A stretch of DNA of 64,000 nucleotides from Corynebacterium afermentans subsp. afermentans. Lineage in GTDB: Bacteria; Actinomycetota; Actinomycetes; Mycobacteriales; Mycobacteriaceae. Position 1 is the stretch's first letter. Each line of letters begins with the position of its first letter. A program made the position numbers and the translations under genes. This document shows, piece after piece, positions 45,856 through 56,262 of this stretch. The stretch spans positions 1,984,001-2,048,000 of the forward strand of contig NZ_CP046606.1 in NCBI RefSeq assembly GCF_030408355.1, given 5' to 3'. The notes under the pieces were generated by a model. It was not told the origin of the DNA, made no database searches, and was given only the letters and a program-made list of their open reading frames with translations.

Positions 45856-48285
45856 TTAGATGAACCCGCCCATGACAGCTGCTGCGCCGCCGAGTCCGAC
45901 AACCGCCAGGATCGCGATGATCACGCCGACGATCGTGCCGGCGCTGCTGCCGGCCTCCTTGCCACCCTTGCCGCCCTTGGTTTTCGGGGTCGGCTCGTTC
46001 TGGCTCGGGGACGCCCCCGTCTTCGGAGCGGGTGCCGGGGACGGCTTGGACTGGGTCGCGCCGTTGAGCTCGGTCACGGCCGGGCCGCGGGTGCCGGGCT
46101 GCACCGGCTGGTTCGCGGTGGTGGGCACCGGTGCCGGCTTGGCCAGGGTCGGCTTCGCCGGGTCCTTCTTGCCCACGGTGTCGCGCGCGGCCTGGAGGTG
46201 CTCGGAATTGTTCTTCTCCAGCTCCTTTACCAGCTCGTCCATCTGCTCGGTGGTGTAGTTGAGCACGGAGAACTCGTTGGTTTCCTCGGCGACCAGGTGG
46301 CCGTCGGCGTTGTACACGCGGAACTTCACCGGCATGGAGGAATCCTTGTAGCCGGCAGTGTTGGCGATCGGCACCTCGACCGGCAGCTTGGCGTGCTCGG
46401 ACAGTGCGCCTTCCACCGGGTACGTCTCGCGGAACTTGCCGCCCGGGTAGTCCACCTGCAGGGTGAATTCGTGCAGGTCGATGCCCAGGTTGGACAGCTC
46501 CAGGTGCACCTTGGAGTCGGAGCGGTTGGCGATGATGGCGTTCTTGATGCCCTCGCGCTCACCCAAGACGCGGATGCCGGCCTTGCCGTTGTTCTCCTCC
46601 GCTGCCATGACAACGAGCTCGTCTACACGCGGGTGCTCGTGGCCGGATTCGTGCGGGTCCTCGGACACGCCGGTGGAGCCGGTGGCCTTGGCAATCTCGC
46701 CGTTGACAAGGTTCAGGTTGTCCCAGTCCGGGGCGATGTTGTAGGCGCCGGTGTAGCACTGCGCCGAGCCGTCGTAGCAGGCTTGCGGGATGCTGGTGTT
46801 GTCGTTGGCAGTGGAGTTCTTGTCCGAGTAGTCGAAGTGGCTGAACTGGTACAGGTAGTTCATCACGGACTCGTACTTAGGCACGTAGGAGTGGTGCGGC
46901 TTCTTCACTTGAGATGCGCCGGAGTGGGTCAGGCCCAGGTTGTGGCCGAACTCGTGGAGGATGGTGTTGCGCATCTGCTCCTGGGACGTCATCAGGTAGT
47001 TCTTGGACACGTAGAACGCGCCGTCGGAGATCAGGCCGTTGCCGGAGGCAAGGTTGCCCGCCTCCTGCTGGTCGCCGATGATGCCCACGCGGAAGACGGA
47101 CTGGCGCGCGCCGAGCAGGTTCTTGCGGTCCTTGACTAGGCGCACACCGGGGACCTCCGCGCGACCCTTGTCGTCCTTGAAGTAGATCGGCGCGTACGGC
47201 AGCGTGTCGCCGCCCTGGGGCGTGATGCCCGGGATGTTGCTGTAGTAGTCGCCGGCGTCGATGTGGAGGTTGTAGCCGCGGCTGTCAAACAGGTCCACCA
47301 GGTCGTTGAGGATCTGGCGCGACGGGCGGTAGACGTTCACGTTCGCGTCGGCGCATTCCAGGAACTGGCCGAAGTCGTCTTCAGTGGCAGCGTACTGGCG
47401 CTTCTCAGAGCAGCCCTTGGTCTCCCATTCGGACTTCATCCAGTTCAGCTGGAGGAAAAAGTCCGGCTTCTCCGGGTCCGCGCCCCAGCGGTGCAGCGGG
47501 AACTGGTTGCCGTCTGGGTCGGTGTAGCCGTTGATCTCCCATTCGTCGGGCAGGCCGTCGCCGTCGGAATCCTTCAGTGCTTCGTTGGCGTCGCCGGCGA
47601 TGGTCATGCGGGCGCTCAGCGATTTGTGGTGGCGCTCCCACACGCCCGCGAGGTAGCGGTCGCCGTCGTTCGCGCCTGCTTCTGCGGATTGCTGGCTCTT
47701 TCCGGTGCCGGTGGAAACTGCGCCCTCGAACGTGGTGTGCAGCTGGTAGCGGCCGCCAACGTCGATGGTGTACTCGTCCGGCTGGGATTCAACGGGTTCG
47801 GAGGTGATCGGGAAGTCGTGGGACATCAGCCCGTCCGTGAGCACGAGCTTCAGGTCCCGCTTGCTGTCGCTTCTCAGCTCCACCCGCACGTCCACTTTCT
47901 TCGAGGTGACGGTGAAGGTGCGCACGAGCTCCACGCCGAGCTTCGGGTCGGTGTGGGTGAGGGTGACAACGTCGCCTTCGTTGTTGGAGGCGGGCTGAAC
48001 CGTGGTGTTCTCGCCCGCGAATTCGACCTTTTGGCCGTCCGCATAGGCGTCCAGGTAGAACGCCGTGGGCATCAGGCCGGAGGAGAGGCTGTTGTACATC
48101 AGCCAGGACACGCGGCCCTTGTTCACGTCGACGTTTTGGAAGCCCTCGCTTGAACCGGTGGTCACGCCGACCTGGTAGCTCTTGGACAGGTCCACAGCTG
48201 CGTCGGCCGTTACCGGCAGCGTGACACCGGCGGTGAGGCCGAGTGCGACTGCAGCCGCGATTGCTTTCTTACCTGTGTGCATCAT
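45856..48285 (-). CDS. large exported metzincin metalloprotease with C-terminal membrane anchor
   Basis: An 809-aa exported protein. A signal peptide (AIAAAVALGLTAGVTLPVTADA) is followed by a beta-rich N-terminal region and a calcium-binding-like DSDGDGLPDEWEINGY stretch. The catalytic motif HEFGHNLGLTHSG matches HExxHxxGxxH. A long post-catalytic domain and a Pro/Ala/Thr linker lead to a Gly/Lys segment and a final membrane helix (GTIVGVIIAILAVVGLGGAAAVMGGFI) with no basic tail. There is no sortase motif. The 48290-51814 gene ends 4 nt upstream on the same strand, so the protease is probably co-expressed with that surface protein and might process it or act on host matrix. Confidence 0.85.
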   Translation of the reverse strand: MMHTGKKAIAAAVALGLTAGVTLPVTADAAVDLSKSYQVGVTTGSSEGFQNVDVNKGRVSWLMYNSLSSGLMPTAFYLDAYADGQKVEFAGENTTVQPASNNEGDVVTLTHTDPKLGVELVRTFTVTSKKVDVRVELRSDSKRDLKLVLTDGLMSHDFPITSEPVESQPDEYTIDVGGRYQLHTTFEGAVSTGTGKSQQSAEAGANDGDRYLAGVWERHHKSLSARMTIAGDANEALKDSDGDGLPDEWEINGYTDPDGNQFPLHRWGADPEKPDFFLQLNWMKSEWETKGCSEKRQYAATEDDFGQFLECADANVNVYRPSRQILNDLVDLFDSRGYNLHIDAGDYYSNIPGITPQGGDTLPYAPIYFKDDKGRAEVPGVRLVKDRKNLLGARQSVFRVGIIGDQQEAGNLASGNGLISDGAFYVSKNYLMTSQEQMRNTILHEFGHNLGLTHSGASQVKKPHHSYVPKYESVMNYLYQFSHFDYSDKNSTANDNTSIPQACYDGSAQCYTGAYNIAPDWDNLNLVNGEIAKATGSTGVSEDPHESGHEHPRVDELVVMAAEENNGKAGIRVLGEREGIKNAIIANRSDSKVHLELSNLGIDLHEFTLQVDYPGGKFRETYPVEGALSEHAKLPVEVPIANTAGYKDSSMPVKFRVYNADGHLVAEETNEFSVLNYTTEQMDELVKELEKNNSEHLQAARDTVGKKDPAKPTLAKPAPVPTTANQPVQPGTRGPAVTELNGATQSKPSPAPAPKTGASPSQNEPTPKTKGGKGGKEAGSSAGTIVGVIIAILAVVGLGGAAAVMGGFI

Positions 48286-48289
48286 GCGC

Positions 48290-51200
48290 CTACATCCACC
48301 GCTCTAAAAAGTGTTGAAAATTATCTCGGTTATCGTACAAAACCTTGCCAGCTGCCCCCAACAATCCAAGCACCGCGAGCGCCCACACCCAGGGCGAGGG
48401 CTTCGAGGAGCCACTTTCGCTTTGCGACGACCCTCCGGCCGCCACGCCGTCCACCTTCACAGCCACCTTGAGCTGAGTCGTGGAGCCGTCGGCGAGCAAC
48501 ACGTTCACCGGGATCTCCTTGACCTGGCCAGTAGCGGAAGCGGGAACGTGGATGTCCAGCACGCCGCGGGTGCGGTCCAGGGAGACCTCCCAGCCATCGG
48601 CGTCGAACTCGCCCAGAGTGAACGGATGCTCCGCGGCTGCGCGGGGTACCGGCAGGGTGATTTGCGTGGTGGTGTCGGGGCGGCCGACAGCGGAGACGTC
48701 GTTAAGCGAGATGCTCTCGGCGAGTGTGCCCTTGCCGGTCTTGGTGCGGACCTCAACCCGGGCGGACGTGATGGTGTGCGAGGAGTCCTCGAATGTGACC
48801 TTCACCGGGATGTCGCGTGGGCCCGGCACGGTGCCGTCGTAGCTGGCGACGGTCAGCTCGCCCGTCTCCGGGTCGACCTTCGTGCGCAGCCCTGGAATCG
48901 GTTTGATCAGGGAGAACGACGCGCCTGCGACATTCGGCCGCAAAATGGCGATCTGGCCGGCGTTGATGGTCACGCGCGGGTACTCCACCCGCGTCAGCGC
49001 CGCAGTGCCGCGCACGGTCGTTGCCGGCACCTCGACGACGCGCTGCGAACCGTCCGCGAACGTCACCACCACCGGGATCAGCGTGGCCTGCGGGTCCTCC
49101 TCGTCGCCGTTGCGAGCGGCAGTGATCGCGCCCGTTGTCGGGTCCACGGACGCCTGCCAGCCATCTGCGCCGAAGGACGCGGCCAGTGCGTACGTGGCAC
49201 CAGCCGGGGCCTGGCTCGGCGCCACCGTGACCGGGGTTCCGGCCTCCGTGACCTGCACTGGGCGCCAGGACACGACCTGGCTGGCGGCCTCAGATTGTGT
49301 GGCCACCGGGACCGTGATCTCCTGCACGGAACCGTCCGGAAGCGTCAGCTTCAACGGGATGTCAAAGTTCGCGCCAACCGGAGCGTCCTCCGACACCTTC
49401 ACGGTGATCGCGCCCGTTTCCGGATCGATCTCCACAGGCAGCGCCGTCAGCCCGGTCTGCTCGAACGTCGCGCCCGGAGGCATCGAGCCCGTGGGGAACA
49501 TGCGGATGTTGCCGTCCGCGTCGAAGAACGGTTTGCCGTAGCCCGCGGCCTCGGTGGAGTCTGCCAGCGACGGTCCCGTCAGTGCCGCGATGCGGGCGAA
49601 GACGGTGGGCTCGCCGTCCTTGTCCGAAACCGTGCCGTCGGAGTACAGCACCCTCACCGGGACTTCGATCGGCTCCGGGTTCTCCTCCGGAGCAGCGGCG
49701 TAGATCGCGCCTGTGTCCGGGTCGATGCTGACATCCCAGCCCTTGTATGCCTTGGCCGTGCCGAGCTCGTTGCCCTTATCGTCATACACCGGGGCCAGCG
49801 CGTACTGGCCGATATTCTCGCCGTCCTTGTTGACGGGGAACGTGCCGTCGAGAAGCGGCACCACAACAGTCTTGCCCGGTTGCGCGCCGAGCCCCTCCTG
49901 GTAGGCGGGCTTGTACGCCTCGTTCTGCGCGCCGGCATCGACGTGGAAAACCGCATCTGCCTTGCCCTTGGTGCCGTCCGGGTAGGTGAAGTCGACGGGG
50001 ATCGTGATGGTCTCGCCCGCCGGGGTACGCAGCGGCGCCTTCACCGTGACAACGCCGGTGTCCGGGTTAACGGTGCCCTCGGCGCTCTCGGTAGAGAACT
50101 TCGTGCCGGCGGGCAGCGGCTGACCTTCGTACTCGATGCCGTCGCGGTCGATGGATGCGATCGGCGTGCGGCTCGAGTTGGTCTTGCCCGCCTGGACGTA
50201 CGTGTCCTTGTACTCCTCATCGCTGATGCGGTCCGCGTCGCTCACCGGCTTGGTGACCTTCACCGTGACGGTGTCGCGCTCCCCTGCCTCGGAAACCACG
50301 TCAACGGTGTACATGTCCGGCTCGACGCCGCGGCCCGGCGCCGCCACGACCTGACCGTCCGACGCCACGGACAACCACTCCGGTGCGTCGCCGTCCACGC
50401 GCACGTTGACGGTCGTGGACGGCTTGCGCGCCGGCACCGCAACCTTGGTGGTGCCTGCCTGCACGGTCAGCTCATCCCAGGCGAAGTCATCGGCCGACGG
50501 GGCGGGCTTCGGGGTGGTGGGCTTGGTCGTGGTGGGCTGTGCGGAGGTCGTCGGCGCGGGCTGGGTCGTCAGCCGGCCCGAGGTCGGGGTCGGCGAAGTC
50601 GGCTTCGAGGTGCTCGGCTCGGAGGAACCCGGCGTGGACGGTTTCGTTGTCGGCTCCGGCTGCGTCGTCGGTCGGTCCGAGGTCGGGGTCTCCGAAGTCG
50701 TGGTCGTGGAAGTCGGCGCGCCCGAAGTCGTGGTCGTCGGCTCGGGCGTCGAATCTTCAGACGTCGTCGTTGCCGGTGCCGTCGTTGCCGGTGTCGTCGA
50801 TCCGCCTGATTCCTCCACCTGGATGTCGATGGTGTCGGTGATCACCTTGGCGTCGTTAGTAATGATGTCGACTTTCGCCTTGCCTGACGCCTTCGGCTTG
50901 CCGGCGATCTTGCTCTTCTCGCTGTCGTACGTCAGACCCTCCGGGAGATCCGTAACTTCGACGGAAGATGCGTTCTCCGTGGGAATAGCAATGTCTACGG
51001 ACTCCCCCGGCTTCACCGGCGCCGGGTCCTCGACAATGTTCTCTTCGACCGGGGCCGGCAGGTCAGCCGAGTCCTTCACCGTGATGGTGAACGACTGCTC
51101 AAGCGGGCCATCGGCGCCGACAACGACGCTTTCGCCCTCCACCAGCTGGGTTTTCACCGTGAAAGTGCCGGTTTCAGTCGGGGTGCCCTTCAGGAAGATG

Positions 51201-51814
51201 TGCTTGATATTGCCGAAGTTGCGCGGCGTGGCGGTGATACCCTCCGGCAGCGTCGAGTCGTCAATCTCCAATTTTGAGGCGTACGCGGCACGATTGACGC
51301 GGATATCAACGGGGTTGATTTCTTTACCGGTCCAGTAGACCTTGTCGCTTTGGTCTACGTAAACCGGCGCGGGTTCGAGGCTAATCTCGGCATCGACCAC
51401 CTTGGTGGACCCATCCCCGAAGGTGAATTCGACATGAATCGTGTCGGTCTCCGGAAGCTCGGCGTTCGAGTCCGGGGTGATGGAAAGCTCGCCGGTCGCT
51501 GGGTCCACCTCGGCGCCCCAGCCCGGGTTCACACCTTCGACAAGTTTGTAGCCGGTGGGCGGGTGCACGGTCAACGCATTGGTGTTGGGGCTAACGCTGG
51601 TTGTCTCGCCATAGCGAACCGCAGTTGTCCCAAGGTAGCTCACCAACGACTTGTCGGCCTCTGTCCTGTCCAAAAGCTGCGCCGACGCCTGCGATGCGGT
51701 CTCCGGGGCTGCAACCGGCTGGACACCCGTCACCACAAGCGACAGGCCGAGCGCGCACGCGGCTACCGATGTCCCGCGCCGACGCGGGATCGCGCGGTCA
51801 TGCTTTCCAGTCAT
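48290..51814 (-). CDS. large surface protein with Rib/YPDG-like beta domains and C-terminal membrane helix
   Basis: A 1174-aa exported protein. The N-terminus MTGKHDRAIPRRRGTSVAACALGL shares the RRRGTSVAA block with the giant adhesin at 57495. Putative Ig-like domains, a Ser/Thr/Pro stalk (about 330-440) and about eight repeats of ~80-100 residues follow, each with the pattern 'VDPETGAITV ... PVxVxFxDGS'. The end is SPWVWALAVLGLLGAAGKVLY, a membrane helix, then a short acidic and basic tail without LPxTG. A good ribosome site (AAGGGG) fixes the ATG at 51814. It is probably an adhesin or cell-surface scaffold. The downstream metalloprotease gene starts 4 nt later. Confidence 0.8.
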   Translation of the reverse strand: MTGKHDRAIPRRRGTSVAACALGLSLVVTGVQPVAAPETASQASAQLLDRTEADKSLVSYLGTTAVRYGETTSVSPNTNALTVHPPTGYKLVEGVNPGWGAEVDPATGELSITPDSNAELPETDTIHVEFTFGDGSTKVVDAEISLEPAPVYVDQSDKVYWTGKEINPVDIRVNRAAYASKLEIDDSTLPEGITATPRNFGNIKHIFLKGTPTETGTFTVKTQLVEGESVVVGADGPLEQSFTITVKDSADLPAPVEENIVEDPAPVKPGESVDIAIPTENASSVEVTDLPEGLTYDSEKSKIAGKPKASGKAKVDIITNDAKVITDTIDIQVEESGGSTTPATTAPATTTSEDSTPEPTTTTSGAPTSTTTTSETPTSDRPTTQPEPTTKPSTPGSSEPSTSKPTSPTPTSGRLTTQPAPTTSAQPTTTKPTTPKPAPSADDFAWDELTVQAGTTKVAVPARKPSTTVNVRVDGDAPEWLSVASDGQVVAAPGRGVEPDMYTVDVVSEAGERDTVTVKVTKPVSDADRISDEEYKDTYVQAGKTNSSRTPIASIDRDGIEYEGQPLPAGTKFSTESAEGTVNPDTGVVTVKAPLRTPAGETITIPVDFTYPDGTKGKADAVFHVDAGAQNEAYKPAYQEGLGAQPGKTVVVPLLDGTFPVNKDGENIGQYALAPVYDDKGNELGTAKAYKGWDVSIDPDTGAIYAAAPEENPEPIEVPVRVLYSDGTVSDKDGEPTVFARIAALTGPSLADSTEAAGYGKPFFDADGNIRMFPTGSMPPGATFEQTGLTALPVEIDPETGAITVKVSEDAPVGANFDIPLKLTLPDGSVQEITVPVATQSEAASQVVSWRPVQVTEAGTPVTVAPSQAPAGATYALAASFGADGWQASVDPTTGAITAARNGDEEDPQATLIPVVVTFADGSQRVVEVPATTVRGTAALTRVEYPRVTINAGQIAILRPNVAGASFSLIKPIPGLRTKVDPETGELTVASYDGTVPGPRDIPVKVTFEDSSHTITSARVEVRTKTGKGTLAESISLNDVSAVGRPDTTTQITLPVPRAAAEHPFTLGEFDADGWEVSLDRTRGVLDIHVPASATGQVKEIPVNVLLADGSTTQLKVAVKVDGVAAGGSSQSESGSSKPSPWVWALAVLGLLGAAGKVLYDNRDNFQHFLERWM

Positions 51815-52274
51815 TGCAAGACCCCTTTTCTGAATCTTTCATTTACCGTCGACTGAATCAACAGCCAACAATACGGTTTTCTGCACCCGTAAATCTATCG
51901 CCCGCCAACCCATGAAGACAACACAATTATGGTTTGCAGAGCCGTAAGTCAGCTCAATAGAGGTCAGCACAGTCCTCTACCCTGCTACACCCGAGACCTT
52001 GACAGTTTTTGTGCAATCCATCACAAAAGGCGGAATCGTCATATGTTTGAGCGGGCATGGTCGATTCGGGCACTAGCAGATCAACCCCCTGCCGAACCTG
52101 CTTTTCAATATCACCTGGGACAATGCAAACTTGGACGCTTGATCTGCTAGTTGCAGCTTGCACATTGCCTATCGACGCATCCGGCACCCACGCCAACAGC
52201 TCCCATCAACACCAAGATCGCTGATCGCCTAGCACCCGCCGCACGCTGCTAGACGATCACGCAACAGGCGCAGC
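51815..52274. other. gene-free stretch between ackA terminator and the surface-protein gene
   Basis: About 460 bp without a convincing gene; the 73- and 80-codon frames here lack ribosome sites and recognisable content. The part next to 51815 is AT-rich and should hold the promoter of the surface-protein gene. One copy of the iterated 11-mer lies at 52167-52177. Base composition is lower in G+C than in the flanking genes, so this could be a degraded insert. Confidence 0.4.
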
Positions 52275-52316
52275 AAAAAGCCCCGGCACCAGAACTCGCG
52301 AACCGGTGCCGGGGCT
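52275..52316 (-). terminator. intrinsic terminator of pta-ackA
   Basis: Perfect 12-bp stem AGCCCCGGCACC (52279-52290) / GGTGCCGGGGCT (52305-52316), followed on the minus strand by TTTTTG. It is 11 nt beyond the ackA stop. Confidence 0.92.
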
Positions 52317-52327
52317 GAAAAGCCGCA

Positions 52328-53533
52328 CTACCCCACGCGGGCGGCGACAGCAGCGGCCTTCTGCGCGATGGCCAGCTCCTCGTTGGTGGGCACGACAAGA
52401 ACCTTCACTGTGGAGTCGTCGGTGGAGATGATGCGCGGGCCGTCGTTGGGCAGCGCGTTCTTCTCCGGGTCGACTTCGATGCCGTACATCTTCAGGTTGT
52501 CCAGGGCGTCCATGCGCACGTGCTGATCGTTCTCGCCGACGCCGGCGGTGAACGTGATGGCGTCCACGCGGCCCAGGGCGATCATGTAGGAACCGATGAA
52601 GCGGCGCAGCTGGTTCAGGTAGACCATGTAGGCTAGCCAGGCGTTTTCGTCTTCCTCCTCGATCATGGCGCGCAGCTCGCGGAAGTCGTTGACGCCGGAC
52701 AGGCCCTTCACACCGGACTGGCGGTTGAGCAGGTTGTCAATCTCGTCGATGGACATGCCGCCCTGGCGCACCAGGTGGAAGATGATGCCGGGGTCGATGT
52801 CGCCGGAGCGGGTGCCCATGGCCAGGCCGGCCAGCGGGGTCAGGCCCATGGAGGTGTCAATCGGGCGGCCGTTAGCCACGGCCGACGCGGAGGCGCCGTT
52901 GCCCAGGTGCAGCACGATCTGGCGGGTGTGGTTCGGGTCGCGGCCGATCAGCTCCGGCACCTGGGAGGAAACAAACTCGTGGGAGGTGCCGTGGAAGCCG
53001 TAGCGGCGGATCAGGTTCTGCTCCGCCACCTCGGCGTTGATCGCGTACAGGGCGGCGGCCGGCGGCAGGTCGCGGAAGAAACCGGTGTCGAACACCGCCA
53101 CGTGCGGGATGTCCGGCAGCAGGGCGCGGGCAACCTCGATGCCGTCGATGTTGGCCGGGTTGTGCAACGGCGCCAGCGGGATCAGGTCGCGGATCATGTC
53201 CACCACCGGGTCCAGGATCAGCTCCGGCTCGGAAAAGACCATGCCGCCGTGGACGACGCGGTGGCCTGCGGCGACGATGTCGAGTTGGGTCGGGCCGATA
53301 CCTTTGGCGTCGAGAAGCTTGAAAGTTTCCTGCAGGCCGTGCGCGTGCGTGGGCACCGCCTTTTGCACGACGTACTTCTGACCGTCGTGCTTGATGGTGA
53401 TGCGGCCCTGCGGCTCGCCGATCTGCTCGACCAGGCCGGAGACGAACGGGTCGTCGGAGGCGCCCGAGGTCGGGTCGACGATCTGGAACTTGATGGAAGA
53501 AGAACCAGAGTTAATAACGAGTACGTAGGACAT
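52328..53533 (-). CDS. ackA: acetate kinase
   Basis: A 401-aa enzyme that interconverts acetate + ATP and acetyl phosphate + ADP. The signature [14 protein letters not shown] at the N-terminus, [29 protein letters not shown] and [10 protein letters not shown] cover the nucleotide and acetate sites. The ATG directly follows the pta stop (TAAATG), so pta-ackA is one operon for acetate activation and overflow, the arrangement known from C. glutamicum. Confidence 0.97.
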   Translation of the reverse strand: MSYVLVINSGSSSIKFQIVDPTSGASDDPFVSGLVEQIGEPQGRITIKHDGQKYVVQKAVPTHAHGLQETFKLLDAKGIGPTQLDIVAAGHRVVHGGMVFSEPELILDPVVDMIRDLIPLAPLHNPANIDGIEVARALLPDIPHVAVFDTGFFRDLPPAAALYAINAEVAEQNLIRRYGFHGTSHEFVSSQVPELIGRDPNHTRQIVLHLGNGASASAVANGRPIDTSMGLTPLAGLAMGTRSGDIDPGIIFHLVRQGGMSIDEIDNLLNRQSGVKGLSGVNDFRELRAMIEEEDENAWLAYMVYLNQLRRFIGSYMIALGRVDAITFTAGVGENDQHVRMDALDNLKMYGIEVDPEKNALPNDGPRIISTDDSTVKVLVVPTNEELAIAQKAAAVAARVG

Positions 53534-54883
53534 TTACTTCGCTCCCGCCTGGATCGCCGTGATAGCAACGGTGTTGACAATGTCCGGCACGGTCGCGCCG
53601 CGGGACAGGTCGTTGACCGGCTTGTTCAGGCCCTGCAGCACCGGGCCGACAGCCAGCGCGCCACCGGTGCGCTGGGCGATCTTGTAACCCGCGTTGCCCG
53701 CCTCCAGGTCCGGGAAGATGAACACGTTGGCCTGGCCGGCAACCGGGGAATCCGGGGCCTTCTTGGCGCCGACACCCGGGTCGCAGGCGGCGTCGAACTG
53801 CAGCGGGCCGTCGATGGCGACGTCCGGGGCGAGCTCCTTCGCCTTCGCGGTTGCCTCCACGGCGCGCTCCACGTCCGGGCCGGAGCCGGAGGCGCCGGTG
53901 GAGTAGGACAGGATGGCCACCTTCGGGTCGATGCCGAACTGCGCGGCCGTCTTGGCGGACACGGCGGCGATCTCGCCGATCTGCTCCGCAGTCGGGTTCG
54001 GGTTCACGGCGCAGTCACCGAACGCCCAGAGGCGGTCCTGCATGACCATGAGGAAGATCGAGGACACCACGGACGCGCCCGGGGCGGTCTTGATGATCTG
54101 GAAGGACGGCTTAATCGTGTGCGCGGTGGTGTGCGCGGCGCCGGAGACCATGCCGTCGGCAAGCCCCTTGTGCACCATCATGGTGCCGAAGTACGAGACG
54201 TCCTTCATGGTCTCGCGCGCCTCTTCGACGGTCACGCCCTTCTTCTTGCGCAGCTCCGCGAACTCGGCGGCGAACTCCTCGGCCAGCTCGGATTCGAGGT
54301 GGTTGACCAAGTTAGCCTTGGACAGGTCCAGGCGCAGCTCCTGCGCGCGACGGTTCATGTCGTCCACGTCGCCGAGGATGGTCAGCTCAGCCACGCCCTG
54401 CTTGAGCAGCTGGTCCGCGGCCTGCAGGATGCGGTCGTCCTCGCCCTCCGGCAGCACCACGTGCTTGCGGTTGGCCTTGGCCTGCTCCACCAGCTGGCGC
54501 TCGAACACCACGGGGCTCATCACCTGGCGGGCGTCCGTGCTGCCAATCTCAACGTCGTCAAGGGAGCCAATGCTTATCGACGCCACGGTCGCCCCCAACT
54601 CCCCAATCCTCGCTACAGCGAGCTTGGCAGCCGCCTCATCGCCTGCGGCGAGCAGCACCGGGGCGCCAATCGCGGCGGCGAGCTGAGCATCGAAGTTGTA
54701 GTCGCCGGTACCCGCGTACAGCGCCGGCTCTTCGGTGACCTGCTCGGAGTTGAAGATTTCTGCCACGCTGTCACCCGAAAGTCGCACCAGGGGCAGCTCC
54801 AAGCGGCTGGCAAGCTGCTGCAGATCCAGGCCATCGAAGGTGCGGTTAGCGAGGGTTACCAGCAAAGATTGGCGTTGAGACAT
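53534..54883 (-). CDS. pta: phosphate acetyltransferase
   Basis: A 449-aa enzyme that exchanges acetyl-CoA + phosphate and acetyl phosphate + CoA. It has a shortened N-terminal domain (about 1-125) and the catalytic PTA_PTB domain (MSPVVFERQLVEQAKANRKHVVLPEGEDDRIL; VSGAAHTTAHTIKPSFQIIKT). The long DRTGG regulatory region of E. coli Pta is lacking, as in C. glutamicum. I chose MSQRQSLLVTLANRT at 54883, preceded by AAAGGTG; the open frame eight codons further upstream has no ribosome site. The motif-derived rare ATA codon at 54576 falls in this gene. Confidence 0.95.
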   Translation of the reverse strand: MSQRQSLLVTLANRTFDGLDLQQLASRLELPLVRLSGDSVAEIFNSEQVTEEPALYAGTGDYNFDAQLAAAIGAPVLLAAGDEAAAKLAVARIGELGATVASISIGSLDDVEIGSTDARQVMSPVVFERQLVEQAKANRKHVVLPEGEDDRILQAADQLLKQGVAELTILGDVDDMNRRAQELRLDLSKANLVNHLESELAEEFAAEFAELRKKKGVTVEEARETMKDVSYFGTMMVHKGLADGMVSGAAHTTAHTIKPSFQIIKTAPGASVVSSIFLMVMQDRLWAFGDCAVNPNPTAEQIGEIAAVSAKTAAQFGIDPKVAILSYSTGASGSGPDVERAVEATAKAKELAPDVAIDGPLQFDAACDPGVGAKKAPDSPVAGQANVFIFPDLEAGNAGYKIAQRTGGALAVGPVLQGLNKPVNDLSRGATVPDIVNTVAITAIQAGAK

Positions 54884-54961
54884 GGCTTCACCTTTCGTCG
54901 TGGGCAAACATGCACAAGTTTACCGGTGCGAGCCCCGTCAAGACGAACCAAATGGTGTGAT

Positions 54962-56176
54962 CTAATTCTCGCCGGGTTTGCCGTCGATTTTGTATATTTC
55001 CCGGACGGCCTCATCCGTGCGTTGGCGGGCCTCGGCTGCGGAATCGGCGGTGGCGAGGACCAGCGTGCCGTCGCCAAGCATTCGCACCGTGACCTCCTCC
55101 ACCGCCATGGCCGCAGCGAGCGCGGCCTGCGACGGATGCCCCTCCAAAAAGCGCACCGCGCCAGGGCTGATCAGCGTCGAATCAATAGGCAAGCGCTGTG
55201 TGGCGCGCGCCTGCAGGTCAAACTGGTTGATGCGCTGGGTGACAAAAGTAACTAGGCCGTCGCGGCTCGGGCGCGGGGTGACCTGGGAGAAGTAGACATC
55301 GTCGCCCGAGACGAACATCTCCACCGAAAAGATGCCGCAGCTGGCCAGCGCGCCGACGATGCGCGCGGCGATCGAGCGGGCGTTATCCATCGCCGCCTCA
55401 GGCAGCGGCGCGGGCTGCCAACTCTCCACCAGTTTGCCGTCGCGGTGGCGGGTGCCAATCGGCTCGCAGAACCACGTGGCCAACTCGCCCGTGCTCGGGT
55501 CGATGGAGCGCGCGGCGAGGATGGTCGCCTCGAAATCGAAGTCGATGTAACGCTCCACCACCGCGCCCTGGCCCAGGCCGCGATCGGCGGCGCGCCACGC
55601 GTCCGCGAGATCCGCGTCGCTGTGCACGAAGCTGAACCCCTCGCCGTCCTTAGAGGTCGGCGCCTTGACCACGCACGGGTAGCCGATGCGCTCCACCGCG
55701 TCGTGCATCTCCTGCGGGGTGGCGGCGAACTCGTAGTCAAGGGTGGGAAGCCCCAGCTCCTCGTTGGCCTGCTTGCGCACCGCCATCCGGTCCGCGGTGT
55801 GGCGGCACCCCTCCACCGACGGCGCCACCACCGCGCCGACGCGCTGCGAGACCTCCTCGACCGTCTCGATCGTGTCCTCCGCGTCGCCGGAGGTGACGAT
55901 GATGCCCGGGTAGAACACCTCCGCGATGCTCGCCGCCCCGATGCGGGTGTCAAAGCCCATGCGCTTGTAGGCTTGCTCCAGGTCCAGCGCCATCGCGGAC
56001 TCGCCCAGGATCAACGCGCGGCGCGGCATCTCCGCCGGTTCCTCGCTGGGTGCCCTGGCGGTGTCGTTGACGGTGGGGATAGCGCCTGTGTCGTCGGCGG
56101 AGTGCTCGGCGTTGGGTCCGGTGTTGGGCCCGACTGGGCGCTCGGAGGGGTGCTCTGCAGAGTGCGGAACAGTCAT
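54962..56176 (-). CDS. purT: PurT-type ATP-grasp formate-dependent glycinamide ribonucleotide transformylase
   Basis: A 404-aa ATP-grasp enzyme. VVKAPTSKDGEGFSFV, the acidic metal site SCGIFSVEMFVSGDDVYFSQVTPRPSRDG, and the N-terminal ALILGESAMALDLEQAYKRMG match PurT, which formylates GAR with formate and ATP in purine synthesis. About 48 extra N-terminal residues rich in Ser, Pro, Glu and Asn precede the domain. A TAATTA hexamer 6 nt before ATG 56176 supports this long, leaderless version; a shorter start at MPRRALIL (56032) cannot be excluded. PurK-like relatives exist, so the exact substrate is inferred. Confidence 0.8.
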   Translation of the reverse strand: MTVPHSAEHPSERPVGPNTGPNAEHSADDTGAIPTVNDTARAPSEEPAEMPRRALILGESAMALDLEQAYKRMGFDTRIGAASIAEVFYPGIIVTSGDAEDTIETVEEVSQRVGAVVAPSVEGCRHTADRMAVRKQANEELGLPTLDYEFAATPQEMHDAVERIGYPCVVKAPTSKDGEGFSFVHSDADLADAWRAADRGLGQGAVVERYIDFDFEATILAARSIDPSTGELATWFCEPIGTRHRDGKLVESWQPAPLPEAAMDNARSIAARIVGALASCGIFSVEMFVSGDDVYFSQVTPRPSRDGLVTFVTQRINQFDLQARATQRLPIDSTLISPGAVRFLEGHPSQAALAAAMAVEEVTVRMLGDGTLVLATADSAAEARQRTDEAVREIYKIDGKPGEN

Positions 56177-56262
56177 GGGAGCTAATTATCCCACAGTTCC
56201 GAGTGCGGGCTGGTACGCAAAGCCTGCCCCGGTGCGAATACGCCGGATCCACCCCCAGACCG

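Noticed and set aside
48311..50809. 832-codon plus-strand frame opposite the large surface protein
   Set aside because: Shadow of the repeat-rich real gene; composition dominated by Arg, Gly and His runs; no ribosome site.
51954..52196. 80-codon minus-strand frame as a gene
   Set aside because: No ribosome site, no recognisable content and no operon context.
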